Below, piece after piece: positions 8,841 to 17,759 of a stretch of 64,000 nucleotides of DNA (position 1 is its first letter; each line of letters begins with the position of its first letter). The notes beneath the pieces were generated by a model. That model was not told the DNA's origin. It was given only the letters and a program-made list of their open reading frames with translations, and searched no databases. This stretch comes from Desulfuromonadaceae bacterium (GTDB taxonomy: Bacteria > Desulfobacterota > Desulfuromonadia > Geobacterales > Pseudopelobacteraceae): the NCBI GenBank assembly GCA_028681335.1, contig JAQUIT010000014.1:1-64000 (forward strand), given 5' to 3'. The translations under genes and the position numbers were made by a program.

Positions 8841-9553
8841 TGGGCAGGTTTCTCCATGACGGCCAGGAACGCTTCAGCCAGAATCAGGTCTTCTGGCGTA
8901 GTGATTTTTATATTGCGATAATCTCCTTGGACTATATACACCTTTCCTCCGCTCCGTTCAACCAGGGAGGCGTCATCGGTGCCGATGAAGCCGTCCGTTG
9001 CGGCAGACTGGTGGGCCTGGAAAATCTTTGCAAAACGGAAGGTCTGAGGTGTTTGGGCTTGCCACAGAGATTCTCGCGGGGGTGTGTTGCTCACGAAGCC
9101 ATTCTGCACCGTCTTGATCGTATCTTTGACGGGGACAGCAACCAGTGCGCCATCATGCAGCCTGGCACTGCTTATGGATTCCAGCAGGACCCGTTCCGTT
9201 ATCAGCGGTCGTACGCCGTCATGAATCAGAATGATATCATCATCCGAAACGTGTTTCCGCATGGCATTCAGGCCATTAAAGACCGAGTTCTGGCGCTCTC
9301 TCCCGCCAGGCACAATTGCGGCGATCTTCTTGAAACCGCAGGCTTCTACGACATGTTTTCGGCAGTACGGGATCTCTTCGGCAGGGACAACGAGATAGAT
9401 AGCGTCTATCAAGGGGGATTGCTCAAATAGCGAAATAGTTCTGGCGACAATAGGCATGCCGTTCAGTTGCAGGTACTGTTTGTTTATGGAAGCTCCCATG
9501 CGTTTGCCCATGCCGGCAGCAGGTATTAGTGCAATGGATTTAAATGCGGTCAT
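8834..9553 (-). CDS. ispD: 2-C-methyl-D-erythritol 4-phosphate cytidylyltransferase
   Basis: 239 residues. Converts MEP and CTP to CDP-methylerythritol in the MEP route to isoprenoids. The N-terminal nucleotide loop [11 protein letters not shown] with a downstream K in INKQYLQL is diagnostic, as are the HDGVRPL and GTDDASLVE motifs. Length matches the family. Its usual partner ispF is not adjacent; instead a receiver-kinase gene overlaps the 3' end by 7 bases. Confidence 0.96.
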   Translation of the reverse strand: MTAFKSIALIPAAGMGKRMGASINKQYLQLNGMPIVARTISLFEQSPLIDAIYLVVPAEEIPYCRKHVVEACGFKKIAAIVPGGRERQNSVFNGLNAMRKHVSDDDIILIHDGVRPLITERVLLESISSARLHDGALVAVPVKDTIKTVQNGFVSNTPPRESLWQAQTPQTFRFAKIFQAHQSAATDGFIGTDDASLVERSGGKVYIVQGDYRNIKITTPEDLILAEAFLAVMEKPAQC

Positions 9554-9620
9554 TAATTAGTTACTCCGCAGGTATTATCCCGTTTCTTGTGTGGATGTAA
9601 ACTCCGGGGTGGAAATGAAG

Positions 9621-10289
9621 TCAGCTGTTAGGGGCAGGAGTGGTGCTGCCCATCAGTACGCGTCCACCATACTCGGCATTTTTCCGGACAAGCGTTTCAG
9701 CAAGGTCGGCATCTTTTCTGCGGAATGCATCAATAATCTTTTCGTGTTCCTGTACAGAAATTTCCATTCTACCGGGGAGACTCAGCGACGTAAAGCGCAA
9801 ACGTTGAAATTTTGTCACTAAGCCTGCTATCAATTCATGTAGTTTTTCATTGTCAGCCGCTTTGATGAACAGTTCATGAAAGTCACTATGAACCTTAAAG
9901 AAATGCTTAATGTCACCGGTCCGGGCAAGTTCCGCAAGTTTGTTGTTGATGGTCTGCAGTCGATCCAGATCCTTCTTGGTAAGTCTTTCACAGGCCTGTC
10001 GTGCCGCGTACCCCTCCATTATACTCTTGATAGCATAGAATTCCTCGACATCCTTGGGGCTGAATTCGCATACGACGGCTCCGCGACGTGGAATCACCGT
10101 CAGATACCCTTCAGACTCAAGTTGACGGAATGCTTCACGGATCGGAGTCCGGCTTATTCCGTAGCGTTCTGCAAGTTCAGGCTCCGAGACCCGGGTGCCT
10201 GCCTGGAGGCGTCCTGAAACAATCGCATCACGGATGTTTTCCAGTATTTTCTCACGCAGCGTAAGATGTTTTTCCAGCATTTTTTTCAT
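9621..10289 (-). CDS. GntR-family transcriptional regulator, FCD (FadR-like) type
   Basis: 222 residues from the ATG at 10289. A winged helix-turn-helix (about 10-75) contains the recognition segment ISRTPIREAFRQLESEGYL, and a helical FCD ligand-binding domain (about 85-205) contains conserved H/D metal-site residues (HSDFHELF). FCD regulators commonly sense organic acids. The longer frame starting at 10352 is rejected because that segment carries the promoter. The start has AGGAG 14 bases upstream. Likely autoregulated through the palindrome over its -10 box. Target genes are not obvious from neighbours. Confidence 0.92.
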   Translation of the reverse strand: MKKMLEKHLTLREKILENIRDAIVSGRLQAGTRVSEPELAERYGISRTPIREAFRQLESEGYLTVIPRRGAVVCEFSPKDVEEFYAIKSIMEGYAARQACERLTKKDLDRLQTINNKLAELARTGDIKHFFKVHSDFHELFIKAADNEKLHELIAGLVTKFQRLRFTSLSLPGRMEISVQEHEKIIDAFRRKDADLAETLVRKNAEYGGRVLMGSTTPAPNS

Positions 10290-10324
10290 TGGCCGAATAT
10301 AACTCCTGGGAGATTTTTTTTGAC

Positions 10325-10352
10325 ATTGTATACAGTATGCACGGTTTGTCAA
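10325..10352 (-). promoter_or_regulatory. Promoter of the GntR gene with overlapping operator
   Basis: On the minus strand: a perfect -35 TTGACA (10347-10352), 16-bp spacer and -10 TACAAT (10325-10330). A perfect 8-bp palindrome TGTATACA (10327-10334) overlaps the -10; this kind of core is typical of FCD/VanR-type GntR operators. The predicted transcript starts near 10318, about 29 bases before the chosen start codon. Confidence 0.75.
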
Positions 10353-10467
10353 TTACAACACGCCTTAATGCTGCATTATTCATGATCTCACCGGTTGGTT
10401 CCAATTCGGCAATCTTTGTTGTTTCTTGTTCCGGTCAAGAGAAAGTACCTTGTTTTTTTGGGTCCTT

Positions 10468-10480
10468 GCAGGTAACCTGC
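10468..10480. promoter_or_regulatory. Palindrome just before the K+ channel gene
   Basis: GCAGGTAACCTGC, symmetric around the central base, ends 7 bases before the channel start codon and occupies the place of a Shine-Dalgarno. It could be a DNA operator or an RNA hairpin near the ribosome site. Function inferred only from symmetry and position. Confidence 0.3.
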
Positions 10481-10487
10481 TGCAACT

Positions 10488-11537
10488 ATGGATCCGGTTC
10501 GACACCTTAAAATTTCGTTTGTTGTACTCCTTATGCTGATTACCGGGGGGACGGCCGGCTATATGTCTATCGAGGGATGGCGTCTGCTCGATGCTGCATA
10601 TATGACGGTTATTACCTTGGGAACGGTTGGTTTCAGGGAGGTTAACGATCTTTCTGACGGTGGCAAGCTGTTCACGATGGGATTGATTGTCGTTGGCGTC
10701 AGTGTGCTCGGCTATATCGTCGGGAGTCTGGCCCAGATTATGTTCGAGGGACAGATTCAGCGGGTCATGGGGAGGAAGAAGGTGGAAAAGCAGATTGAAG
10801 CGCTGACGGGACATTATATTATTTGCGGTTTTGGGCGCATAGGTTCGCTGATCTGCAAAGAGTTTAAGGCAAACGGGCTGAAGTTTGTCATTATAGAAAA
10901 AAACATGGATGCGGCCGAGCGGCTTGAAGAAGATGGCTACCTGTACCTGAAAGGGGATGCCACGCTCGACGAAACACTATTAAAGGCTGGAATTGACAGG
11001 GCCAAAGGGTTGATTTCGGTTGTTACCTCTGATACGGAAAATGTCTATATCACCCTGACGGCGCGTGGGCTGAACCCGGACCTTTACATCATGTCGCGCT
11101 CCGGAGAAGAAGGCTCTGATATCAAGCTCAAACGTGCCGGTGCCAACAAGGTTGTCTCACCGTACACCATCGGCGGCAACCGCATGGCGCAGTCCATACT
11201 GCGTCCAAATGTAGTCGATTTTATTGAAATAGCCACGGGGCATGAACATCTGGAGCTACAGATGGAGGAAATAAACATCCCTCCCCATTCGGCATTTGTC
11301 GGAGAAACGCTCGTAAGTTCCGGGTTCCGTAAAGAGATAGGCGTTATCATTGTCGGTATTAAAAAGAGTCACGGCAAGATGGTTTTTAACCCGCATTCCC
11401 AGACCAGGATTGATGAGCATGACACGTTGATTGTGCTTGGAGACCCATCCTCCATCAGCAAGCTTGAGGATCTGGTTGCCCGGACCGCTACTGATGAGGT
11501 CATTAAACAACACAGGAAAATGCACCATGAAAAATAA
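10488..11537 (+). CDS. Two-TM potassium channel with RCK (TrkA-N/TrkA-C) domains
   Basis: 349 residues. Inner-membrane channel subunit: two membrane helices (about 8-26 and 61-86) flanking a pore loop, then a cytoplasmic Rossmann RCK domain (about 108-235, GFGRIG at 114-119) and a TrkA-C regulatory domain (about 255-335). The selectivity filter reads TVGFRE (46-51) rather than the usual TVGYGD, a variant seen in some bacterial channel families. Probably tetrameric and nucleotide- or ion-gated. The stop codon overlaps the start of the next gene. Confidence 0.9.
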   Translation: MDPVRHLKISFVVLLMLITGGTAGYMSIEGWRLLDAAYMTVITLGTVGFREVNDLSDGGKLFTMGLIVVGVSVLGYIVGSLAQIMFEGQIQRVMGRKKVEKQIEALTGHYIICGFGRIGSLICKEFKANGLKFVIIEKNMDAAERLEEDGYLYLKGDATLDETLLKAGIDRAKGLISVVTSDTENVYITLTARGLNPDLYIMSRSGEEGSDIKLKRAGANKVVSPYTIGGNRMAQSILRPNVVDFIEIATGHEHLELQMEEINIPPHSAFVGETLVSSGFRKEIGVIIVGIKKSHGKMVFNPHSQTRIDEHDTLIVLGDPSSISKLEDLVARTATDEVIKQHRKMHHEK

Positions 11538-12297
11538 GATCCACGCGCATGTCCCGTATGGTCGTTTGGCAGAACATCTGGAGTACGCCATTGCCAATAG
11601 CGTCAACCCCGAGGTGTTTTTTTCTGCCGAGGCTCTTGATAACATCGTCTGGGGAGAACTGTCATCACTGTCCGGAAGGCTGCATGCTGCCGGTTTGCAA
11701 ACTACCATTCACGCCCCGTTTCTGGACCTCAATCCGGGGGCGCTTGATCCAAGCATCCGTGCTGCAAGCCGCCATCGCATTCAGCAGGTTATGCAGGCTG
11801 CAGAGCTGCTCCGGCCGCTGGCGATTGTCGTGCATCCCGGCTATGATGACATCCGTTACGGTGGCAATCGTCTGGCGTGGCTGGAAAACAGCATCAATTT
11901 CTGGCAGGAGTTTACTCCACGGGCACGTGAACTCGGAACAGTTCTGGCGCTGGAGAATATCTTTGAAAAAGAGCCTTCCACTATCAAAGCGCTGCTTGAC
12001 GCAATTGATGATCCCTGCTTCAGGCACTGTTTTGATGTCGGGCACTGGAATATGTTTACAACGGTAACGCTTGAGGAGTGGTTCAGTGAGCTTGGCGGGT
12101 ATATAGCCGAATGTCATATCCACGACAATCATGGTTATAGCGATGCCCACCTGCCGGTGGGAGAGGGTGCCATCAATTTTACAAAGTTCTTTCCACTGCT
12201 GATACAGAATGCCCCGGACGCCATCTGGACGATAGAGGCTCACAGCACCGAGCACCTCCAGAGGGCGCTGGAAAATATTCAGAATTACATCGTATAA
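11527..12297 (+). CDS. Sugar phosphate isomerase/epimerase-like TIM-barrel protein
   Basis: 256 residues. AP-endonuclease-2/xylose-isomerase-like barrel: metal-ligand-type motifs are visible as VVHPGY, ALENIFE, CFDVGHWN, HIHDNHG and TIEAHS, spread along the sequence as in this superfamily. The substrate cannot be assigned. The ATG at 11527 overlaps the channel stop codon (11535-11537), so it is translationally coupled, and galE follows after 13 bases; the three form one transcript. The longer frame beginning at 11431 lies inside the channel gene and is not used. Confidence 0.85.
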   Translation: MKNKIHAHVPYGRLAEHLEYAIANSVNPEVFFSAEALDNIVWGELSSLSGRLHAAGLQTTIHAPFLDLNPGALDPSIRAASRHRIQQVMQAAELLRPLAIVVHPGYDDIRYGGNRLAWLENSINFWQEFTPRARELGTVLALENIFEKEPSTIKALLDAIDDPCFRHCFDVGHWNMFTTVTLEEWFSELGGYIAECHIHDNHGYSDAHLPVGEGAINFTKFFPLLIQNAPDAIWTIEAHSTEHLQRALENIQNYIV

Positions 12298-12310
12298 GAT
12301 CGGAGCCAAG

Positions 12311-13294
12311 ATGTCTGAAACAATATTAGTCAGTGGAGGCTGCGGTTACATCGGCAGTCATGTCGTGCGTCAGCTTTCAGAGTCAGGGCGTAAGGTTGTT
12401 GTGTATGACAATCTTTCCACCGGATTTCGTGCTTCCCTGACACATGGCGAGGAGCTGGTCGAGGGGGAACTTGCTGACCACGAGCGGCTTGAAGAGTTGT
12501 TCCAACGCTACAGGTTCACGACAGTCCTGCATTTTGCCGCAGCCATCATCGCCCCGGAATCTGTCTCAAAACCACTTAAATACTATGGCAACAATACCCG
12601 CAATACTCTGGGGCTGTTGGAGATGTGCGTTAAACATGAGGTCAGCCGGTTTATCTTCTCCAGTACTGCGGCCGTGTATGGCATTCCCGAAGGGGGGGTA
12701 GCCGCTGAAGAGAGCGTTTTGGCGCCGATCAATCCATACGGGACCTCCAAGCTGATGAGTGAGTGGATGTTGCGTGATGTCGCGGCGGCACATGGCATGA
12801 AGTACGTTGCGCTGCGTTACTTTAACGTGGCTGGGGCCGATCCTCAGGCTCGCATGGGGCAGCGTACGCCGGAGGCCACCCATCTGATCAAGGTTGCTTG
12901 TCAGACCGCGCTCGGAATGCGGGAGAGCATCAGCGTCTACGGTACCGATTATCCGACACCCGATGGGACAGGTATTCGCGATTATATCCATATTGAAGAT
13001 CTTGCTTCTGCCCACCTCTGCGCTTTGGGATATCTGGAAAATGGTGGCGATTCAACAGTTATGAACGTCGGTTATGGCCACGGCAGCAGTGTGCGTGAGG
13101 TCCTGGAAGTCGTTAAAAAAGTGAGTGGCGTAGATCTGAAGGTTGTTGAAGAAGGACGACGGCCAGGTGACCCGGCCTCGCTGGTTGCCAGAGCTGATAA
13201 AATCAAGGCGCTCACCGGGTGGCAGCCGCGTTTTAATAGCCTTGAAACAATTGTAGCTGACGCCTGGCGCTGGGAAAGCAGCTTGGCTCGCTAA
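12311..13294 (+). CDS. galE: UDP-glucose 4-epimerase
   Basis: 327 residues. NAD-dependent short-chain dehydrogenase/epimerase interconverting UDP-glucose and UDP-galactose for envelope polysaccharides. The Rossmann motif GGCGYIGSH is at 9-17, the catalytic serine/threonine region FSSTAAVYG at 116-124, and the YxxxK pair is Y143/K147 in PYGTSK. The full-length match to GalE is good, although some relatives act on UDP-GlcNAc or UDP-pentoses. Third gene of the channel operon. Confidence 0.92.
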   Translation: MSETILVSGGCGYIGSHVVRQLSESGRKVVVYDNLSTGFRASLTHGEELVEGELADHERLEELFQRYRFTTVLHFAAAIIAPESVSKPLKYYGNNTRNTLGLLEMCVKHEVSRFIFSSTAAVYGIPEGGVAAEESVLAPINPYGTSKLMSEWMLRDVAAAHGMKYVALRYFNVAGADPQARMGQRTPEATHLIKVACQTALGMRESISVYGTDYPTPDGTGIRDYIHIEDLASAHLCALGYLENGGDSTVMNVGYGHGSSVREVLEVVKKVSGVDLKVVEEGRRPGDPASLVARADKIKALTGWQPRFNSLETIVADAWRWESSLAR

Positions 13295-13389
13295 AGCGCC
13301 TGTTTTAGAGTTGTTTTTATTGCATTGTGTGCTACAAAAGATGTCATCTGGCGCCGGCATGTATTGGCCATATTTAAGTACAGGATACT

Positions 13390-14112
13390 ATGGATTTTAC
13401 CTCTCTTTACAGCACTCAGATTCAGACGACCTTCGATGATGATCAGGCCGCAATATTGCAAACCTTCCTTGAAAAATACAAGGATAAGGACGGTTCAAAA
13501 GTAAGCATCACCAATTATTTTAATGGGCTGCCCATTACCTATCCCGCTACGATTCTTGGTGTGGAACGTGGCAATGTTGACCTTGATGTACATCCGCAGC
13601 AAGCGGTTGCCATTGCCAGTGACCGTTACACGCTGATTCGCAGTAAACTCTTTCCACTTCCCATTGCTGCTCATGTTCAATATGTCAATGTCAAAAAGCA
13701 TGCGGTGTCACTCAATAAGCTCTGCTTTGTCGAAGTGTTGGCTGAAAAACGTTTAGCGGTAAGATTGAATCTGGATCCACCGGTTCGAGCAACTCTTCAG
13801 CATGAGGGAGAGGCTATTGTCGGCCTGTTGGTTGATATTTCGACGCAGGGGCTCGCCGTAAAAATGGATGATTTTGTCATGATGGAGTCCGGGGCGGAGA
13901 TGACGGTAAAGTTTATGTTGCCGGACCCGGTCCTGATGAAACAGACGCTGATTAAGGTTCCTGCTACGCTTGTCGATATTGCTGGAAACGAGTCCCCATA
14001 CCGCTATCGATTCAAGATCACCCCGGAAAAACATCAGGAACAGCTGATATCCCGTTACAGCTTTCAGCGGCAGGTAGAGATAATCCGCGGCTTGAAGGAT
14101 ACCGCTGACTGA
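13390..14112 (+). CDS. PilZ-domain protein (predicted c-di-GMP receptor)
   Basis: 240 residues, soluble. An N-terminal YcgR-like domain (about 1-115) is followed by a PilZ domain (about 120-232). The c-di-GMP-binding signature is present: KRLAVR before the domain (RxxxR-type) and DISTQGLAVKM (D/NxSxxG type). AGGAT precedes the ATG. It connects to the diguanylate cyclase and EAL proteins elsewhere in the window as a likely downstream effector of motility or surface behaviour. Separate from galE by 95 bases; a strong terminator follows. Confidence 0.88.
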   Translation: MDFTSLYSTQIQTTFDDDQAAILQTFLEKYKDKDGSKVSITNYFNGLPITYPATILGVERGNVDLDVHPQQAVAIASDRYTLIRSKLFPLPIAAHVQYVNVKKHAVSLNKLCFVEVLAEKRLAVRLNLDPPVRATLQHEGEAIVGLLVDISTQGLAVKMDDFVMMESGAEMTVKFMLPDPVLMKQTLIKVPATLVDIAGNESPYRYRFKITPEKHQEQLISRYSFQRQVEIIRGLKDTAD

Positions 14113-14133
14113 TGCTTCGCTTCGCTCTTAACT

Positions 14134-14168
14134 AAAAAGCCCCCTGGAAAGATCAGGGGGCTTTTTTT
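14134..14168. terminator. Terminator after the PilZ gene, convergent with M23 gene
   Basis: Stem AAAAAGCCCCCTG...CAGGGGGCTTTTTTT with a short GAAAGAT-type loop, T-run on the plus strand and A-run (T-run on the minus strand) on the other side. Its distal end overlaps the stop region of the M23 peptidase gene. Confidence 0.9.
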
Positions 14169-14940
14169 ATTTGATGGTGCGTGCCTGTTGTAGCTCGTGG
14201 TAGACCGGTAGCGGAATTGGCTGGCCATTTTCAATGCGAAGAACGCTGAAATGCAGATGTGTCGGTGAGCGTTTTTTAGCGGCGTTGAGGCCACTTCGAC
14301 CGACCGTCGCCAAGAGGTCCCCGGGTTTTATGATGGTTCCCAGTTCGACAAAGAGTGACTCGTTATGTGCGTAGTAGACCAACAGGTTGTTGCCCGGATC
14401 GTAAACCCAGAGATATTTTCCTCCCCGCAGTTTGTCTCCCTCCTGCCACTTTTTCTCAAGAGCCACCACAATGCCGCCGCTCAGTGAGTGTACCTGAACG
14501 GCCTTGCCGTTGCGGTCGTCACGGCTGTCCTGATTCCGGTCTCGAATAAATATGTCGTAGGCCGGATGGCCGCCGTGCCGGTTGCCGCTGAAAAAGTCGT
14601 AGCCGCTTGGTATAAAACCGTGAGTGCTGCCCTTGTCTATGGCGCCTGTATCGTAGCCTGCAAGTGGGAAAAACCACTGTGTTGGTTGATAGGTTGCGCC
14701 ACCTTGCTGATAATACTCCTTGCTGATAGCGGTCAGTCTGCTGGTGAGTTCGGCGCGGGCAGCCTTCTTGCTGATCAGACCATCACGAATCAGGTTATTG
14801 AAAGCATTGAAAGATGAACAGAGCGTGTTTTCAGTTTCAACCACTGCAGATGATGCGGCTGCTGATACCACTGGTACAACGGGGATTGACAGTAACGTAC
14901 AAAATACGGATGTCAGCATCAAGCGCTGATGTTGTTTCAT
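14167..14940 (-). CDS. M23-family peptidoglycan endopeptidase, exported
   Basis: 257 residues from the ATG at 14940, preceded by AAGGGAAGG. Signal peptide about 1-28. The C-terminal M23 (LytM-type) domain has the zinc ligands: HxxxD as GGHPAYD, and HxH as THLHFS near the end, with the typical YAHN strand between. It cleaves peptide bonds in peptidoglycan, or regulates cell separation if inactive; both metal motifs are intact, so activity is likely. It lies downstream of the NosL gene, separated by a terminator-like hairpin. Confidence 0.9.
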   Translation of the reverse strand: MKQHQRLMLTSVFCTLLSIPVVPVVSAAASSAVVETENTLCSSFNAFNNLIRDGLISKKAARAELTSRLTAISKEYYQQGGATYQPTQWFFPLAGYDTGAIDKGSTHGFIPSGYDFFSGNRHGGHPAYDIFIRDRNQDSRDDRNGKAVQVHSLSGGIVVALEKKWQEGDKLRGGKYLWVYDPGNNLLVYYAHNESLFVELGTIIKPGDLLATVGRSGLNAAKKRSPTHLHFSVLRIENGQPIPLPVYHELQQARTIK

Positions 14941-14971
14941 GAGCCTTCCCTTGGTAAACGTCTCTAAATCA

Positions 14972-15017
14972 CGCCGAAAAGACCGGACAATCATCTTGCT
15001 GTCAGGTCTTTTCGGCG
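14972..15017 (-). terminator. Hairpin after the copper-type cluster
   Basis: Perfect 13-bp stem CGCCGAAAAGACC (14972-14984) with GGTCTTTTCGGCG (15005-15017). It lies between the stop of the NosL gene and the start of the M23 gene on the minus strand. The following T-tract is poor, so termination may be partial. Confidence 0.55.
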
Positions 15018-15023
15018 TAGTGG

Positions 15024-15518
15024 TTACATCATGTGGCCGCTATGACCTTTGTGCTCCATGTGTTTCATCTGCATGGCCCGCTCGGCTTCATCCTTTTCGG
15101 CCGCTTTTAGTAACGCGTCAAAAGCTACTAACGTGCCACCATTACTACTGATGAAGGCTTCGGCTTCTGCTTTTTCGGCAAAAGCCCATTTAGGAGTTTT
15201 GGTCATGACGCCCTTTATGCTGCCGCCGATAACCCACGTTGCGGTTTTTGCGTCTATCAGCTTCTTTGAGTTGAAATCAGCAACTTGAAGGGATTTGATT
15301 TCTTTTTTGCTCGCCTTCATGTCGGTTACCGCACAGTTAATACTGCAGGTGCCGGTGCTGCTGCCATCGGTGTACGTTACAACCATGCGGCTATGGGCAA
15401 ATTTGGTGCGATTCATGCCGCAATGTTTGCAGGCGTCAGGAGCTTCAACCTTGTCGGTAGCCAGGCAAACGGTTGCGAAAGATGCGAGGAGTAAGATGGC
15501 AATCCAGAGTTTTTTCAT
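15024..15518 (-). CDS. NosL-family protein (copper chaperone-like), locus A
   Basis: 164 residues, signal peptide 1-20. Contains the NosL CxxCGM metal motif (C30, C33, M35), a second pair CSINC, and a C-terminal tail rich in His and Met (MQMKHMEHKGHSGHMM) suited to copper. NosL is known as a Cu(I) protein aiding nitrous-oxide reductase assembly, but no nosZ is present. The middle (WVIGG..KGVMT..KWAF) is closely similar to the NosL at 40,040, so the two are paralogues. GGAG precedes the start. Last gene of the minus-strand copper-type cluster, 150 bases after the receptor. Copper specificity is inferred. Confidence 0.88.
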   Translation of the reverse strand: MKKLWIAILLLASFATVCLATDKVEAPDACKHCGMNRTKFAHSRMVVTYTDGSSTGTCSINCAVTDMKASKKEIKSLQVADFNSKKLIDAKTATWVIGGSIKGVMTKTPKWAFAEKAEAEAFISSNGGTLVAFDALLKAAEKDEAERAMQMKHMEHKGHSGHMM

Positions 15519-15668
15519 ATTGGCGATCTCCTTTTTGATGTTGGTCTGATTTTAACAGGCTGCGGAACCACGGTCTATTGATTTGAACTGAAATAAGGAA
15601 CTATTCACCTCCTCTCTTTGATCATTGTAAAGCTCATTGGCAGAGGTTTCGTCCGAGCATCACGTGGG

Positions 15669-17687
15669 TCAGAACTTATATCCGAGTGAGAAATACGCAT
15701 TCCGGCCATTCTCCGGGACTTTGATGCCGCTCTGAAATGGATCACGAGCATAAGACAGGTGGCTGAAGTACTGCTTGTTGAACAGATTGTTGATGCCGAC
15801 TGTCAGCGTAATATCACGATAATTGACACCACCCTTGATATCGGTTGCTACCCATCCTGGAGTCGTTGATTCGCTTAACCCCGTGTCAACTCGATTCTGT
15901 TTTTTTGCGAAGTTTTCCAAGGCTTCCAGGAAATAGGTGCCGTTGTCGTGGCGTAGTGAAACGTAACCTTTGAGCGGCGGAATCTCGGAAAGTGGTGTGT
16001 CGGCAGTTTCGTTACGGGCTCGCACGTAGGAAAGAGATGCTCTCAAAAACAGGTCGTACGCCAGTGAAACCTGGCTGCCCAGTTCCCCTCCCCACATTGT
16101 GGCATGAATGTTCTGGTAGCTTTTCAGGGTTGGTGACGCTTGATAAAAGTTTACATAGTCATGGAGGTCGCTATAGAAAATGGAGGCATTGACATAGAAA
16201 CGTTCTGTTGAGAATTTAGCTCCCAGGTCTGCCTGGTGGTTAATTGTAGGTTTAAGGTCAGGATTGCCTTTCCAGAGTGGCGTGCCGGGGAGGTAAAGGT
16301 ACAGCTCCTGTTGGTCAGGAGTGCGTGCGCCACGGGCAATGCCGGTGAAAATGTCCAGACCTTTAACCGGTGTATAAGTTAATTGCAGATTCGTACTGAC
16401 GGTGGAGAAATCTCTGCTTTTCCCGGCAGTTGTGACCAGTGTGTTTGTCCCCGCCGCTTCCACCCAGGTAAGATCTCCGCGCAGGCCGCCTTTCAGGGCA
16501 AGCTGGTTTCCCAGTGGAAGCTCGTATTCACCGAATATCCCCGTATTGTCGATGGAAACATCTGGAATCATGGCGTAGTCACTGTACGCTAAATACATGG
16601 CGCGCCGATTGACGGCATCCCAGTTCCGGTTGTAATAGTCGATACCGGTTTTTAACGTTCCCGGCCCTACTCCCATGGCTGCGTTCAGTTTGACTCCGTA
16701 GACATGGGTTGAGGCGTCGGTTTGCATCGAGTAAGGACGGGTCACGTTTACCGATGGCGTTGAGCTGACGCGGGAGCTGTCGTCCATCAGGTGGTCGACC
16801 GTGTCCCAATAGGCCTGCAGCTTCAGGTCTTTGACCAGCGAAGAAATGTTCCGGATACGGTAGGTCCAGTTCAGGCGATGGGTTTTGTCGTAGTCAGCGT
16901 CCATCTTCAGATAGGGATACAGGACATGGTCGGCATCCTGATAGGTGTAGCTGATCTCACTGCGCGAGTTAGCAGTGGGATTGAAGCCAAGTTTACCCCA
17001 GCCGGTATTTATTTCATACGCTTTGGAATCGACGGCATCGGCCTTATAACGGTTCACGCTGGTGGATGGATAAATTTCTGTCAACCGTTTGCCATCACCT
17101 GATTTTGGAACATCGGAATTTTTATAGGCATATCCAATCAGACCATCGTAGGTCTCCGTGCCGTACGATGCTGTGGCAGAAGTATTGATGCTGTTCCACT
17201 CTCCGTAGCTCAGGTTGATGTCGCCACCAAAACCTCTTCCAGTTTTTCTTGTTTGAGCATCAATCACGCCACCCAGTCCGCCGGGATTTGAAAGGTCATA
17301 AGGCCCCTTGATCACCTTAACCTGCTCAATCTCTGCAAAGTCGTAATGAAAAGAAGGCGGGTCCATGCGGGAGGGGCAGGCGCCATGTAAGCGGACACCG
17401 TCGACAAGCACGTTGATGTTGTCTCTCTGGAAGCCGCGCAGTACCACATCGTTGGCGATAGCACCCTTACGTACGGAGCTGAGACCATCAACCATTTTTA
17501 GCGCTTCTCCCATGTCTTTGGCGGGGCTCTCTCTCACTTCACGAATGGAGAGGCTCTCTTCATTGGGTGATTCTTTCTCTCCACGGACGGTTATCTCGTC
17601 CAGTATCTGACTTTCCGCGTAAGCACTCTGACACAGCAGTCCCATACTGAAAGAGACTGCCAGTAGATGAAGGGGTTTTATATTCAT
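15669..17687 (-). CDS. TonB-dependent copper receptor, OprC/NosA type
   Basis: 672 residues. Signal peptide (1-24), plug domain (about 35-150, with KGPYDLSNPGGLGG) and a 22-strand barrel ending in aromatic YFSLGYKF, as outer-membrane proteins do. The copper-binding elements known from Pseudomonas OprC appear to be kept: CxxxM as C104-P-S-R-M108 in the GACPSRMDPP segment, and HxM as H299-L-M301 in VDHLMDD. OprC/NosA import copper across the outer membrane with TonB energy. Its neighbours, TonB upstream and NosL downstream, fit. GGAG precedes the ATG. Confidence 0.92.
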   Translation of the reverse strand: MNIKPLHLLAVSFSMGLLCQSAYAESQILDEITVRGEKESPNEESLSIREVRESPAKDMGEALKMVDGLSSVRKGAIANDVVLRGFQRDNINVLVDGVRLHGACPSRMDPPSFHYDFAEIEQVKVIKGPYDLSNPGGLGGVIDAQTRKTGRGFGGDINLSYGEWNSINTSATASYGTETYDGLIGYAYKNSDVPKSGDGKRLTEIYPSTSVNRYKADAVDSKAYEINTGWGKLGFNPTANSRSEISYTYQDADHVLYPYLKMDADYDKTHRLNWTYRIRNISSLVKDLKLQAYWDTVDHLMDDSSRVSSTPSVNVTRPYSMQTDASTHVYGVKLNAAMGVGPGTLKTGIDYYNRNWDAVNRRAMYLAYSDYAMIPDVSIDNTGIFGEYELPLGNQLALKGGLRGDLTWVEAAGTNTLVTTAGKSRDFSTVSTNLQLTYTPVKGLDIFTGIARGARTPDQQELYLYLPGTPLWKGNPDLKPTINHQADLGAKFSTERFYVNASIFYSDLHDYVNFYQASPTLKSYQNIHATMWGGELGSQVSLAYDLFLRASLSYVRARNETADTPLSEIPPLKGYVSLRHDNGTYFLEALENFAKKQNRVDTGLSESTTPGWVATDIKGGVNYRDITLTVGINNLFNKQYFSHLSYARDPFQSGIKVPENGRNAYFSLGYKF

Positions 17688-17759
17688 GCGTATAGATCTC
17701 CTTGATACTAATTGTTGTCACCGGATGCGGGTGTCTGGATTGTGGCAAAACCACATCAT

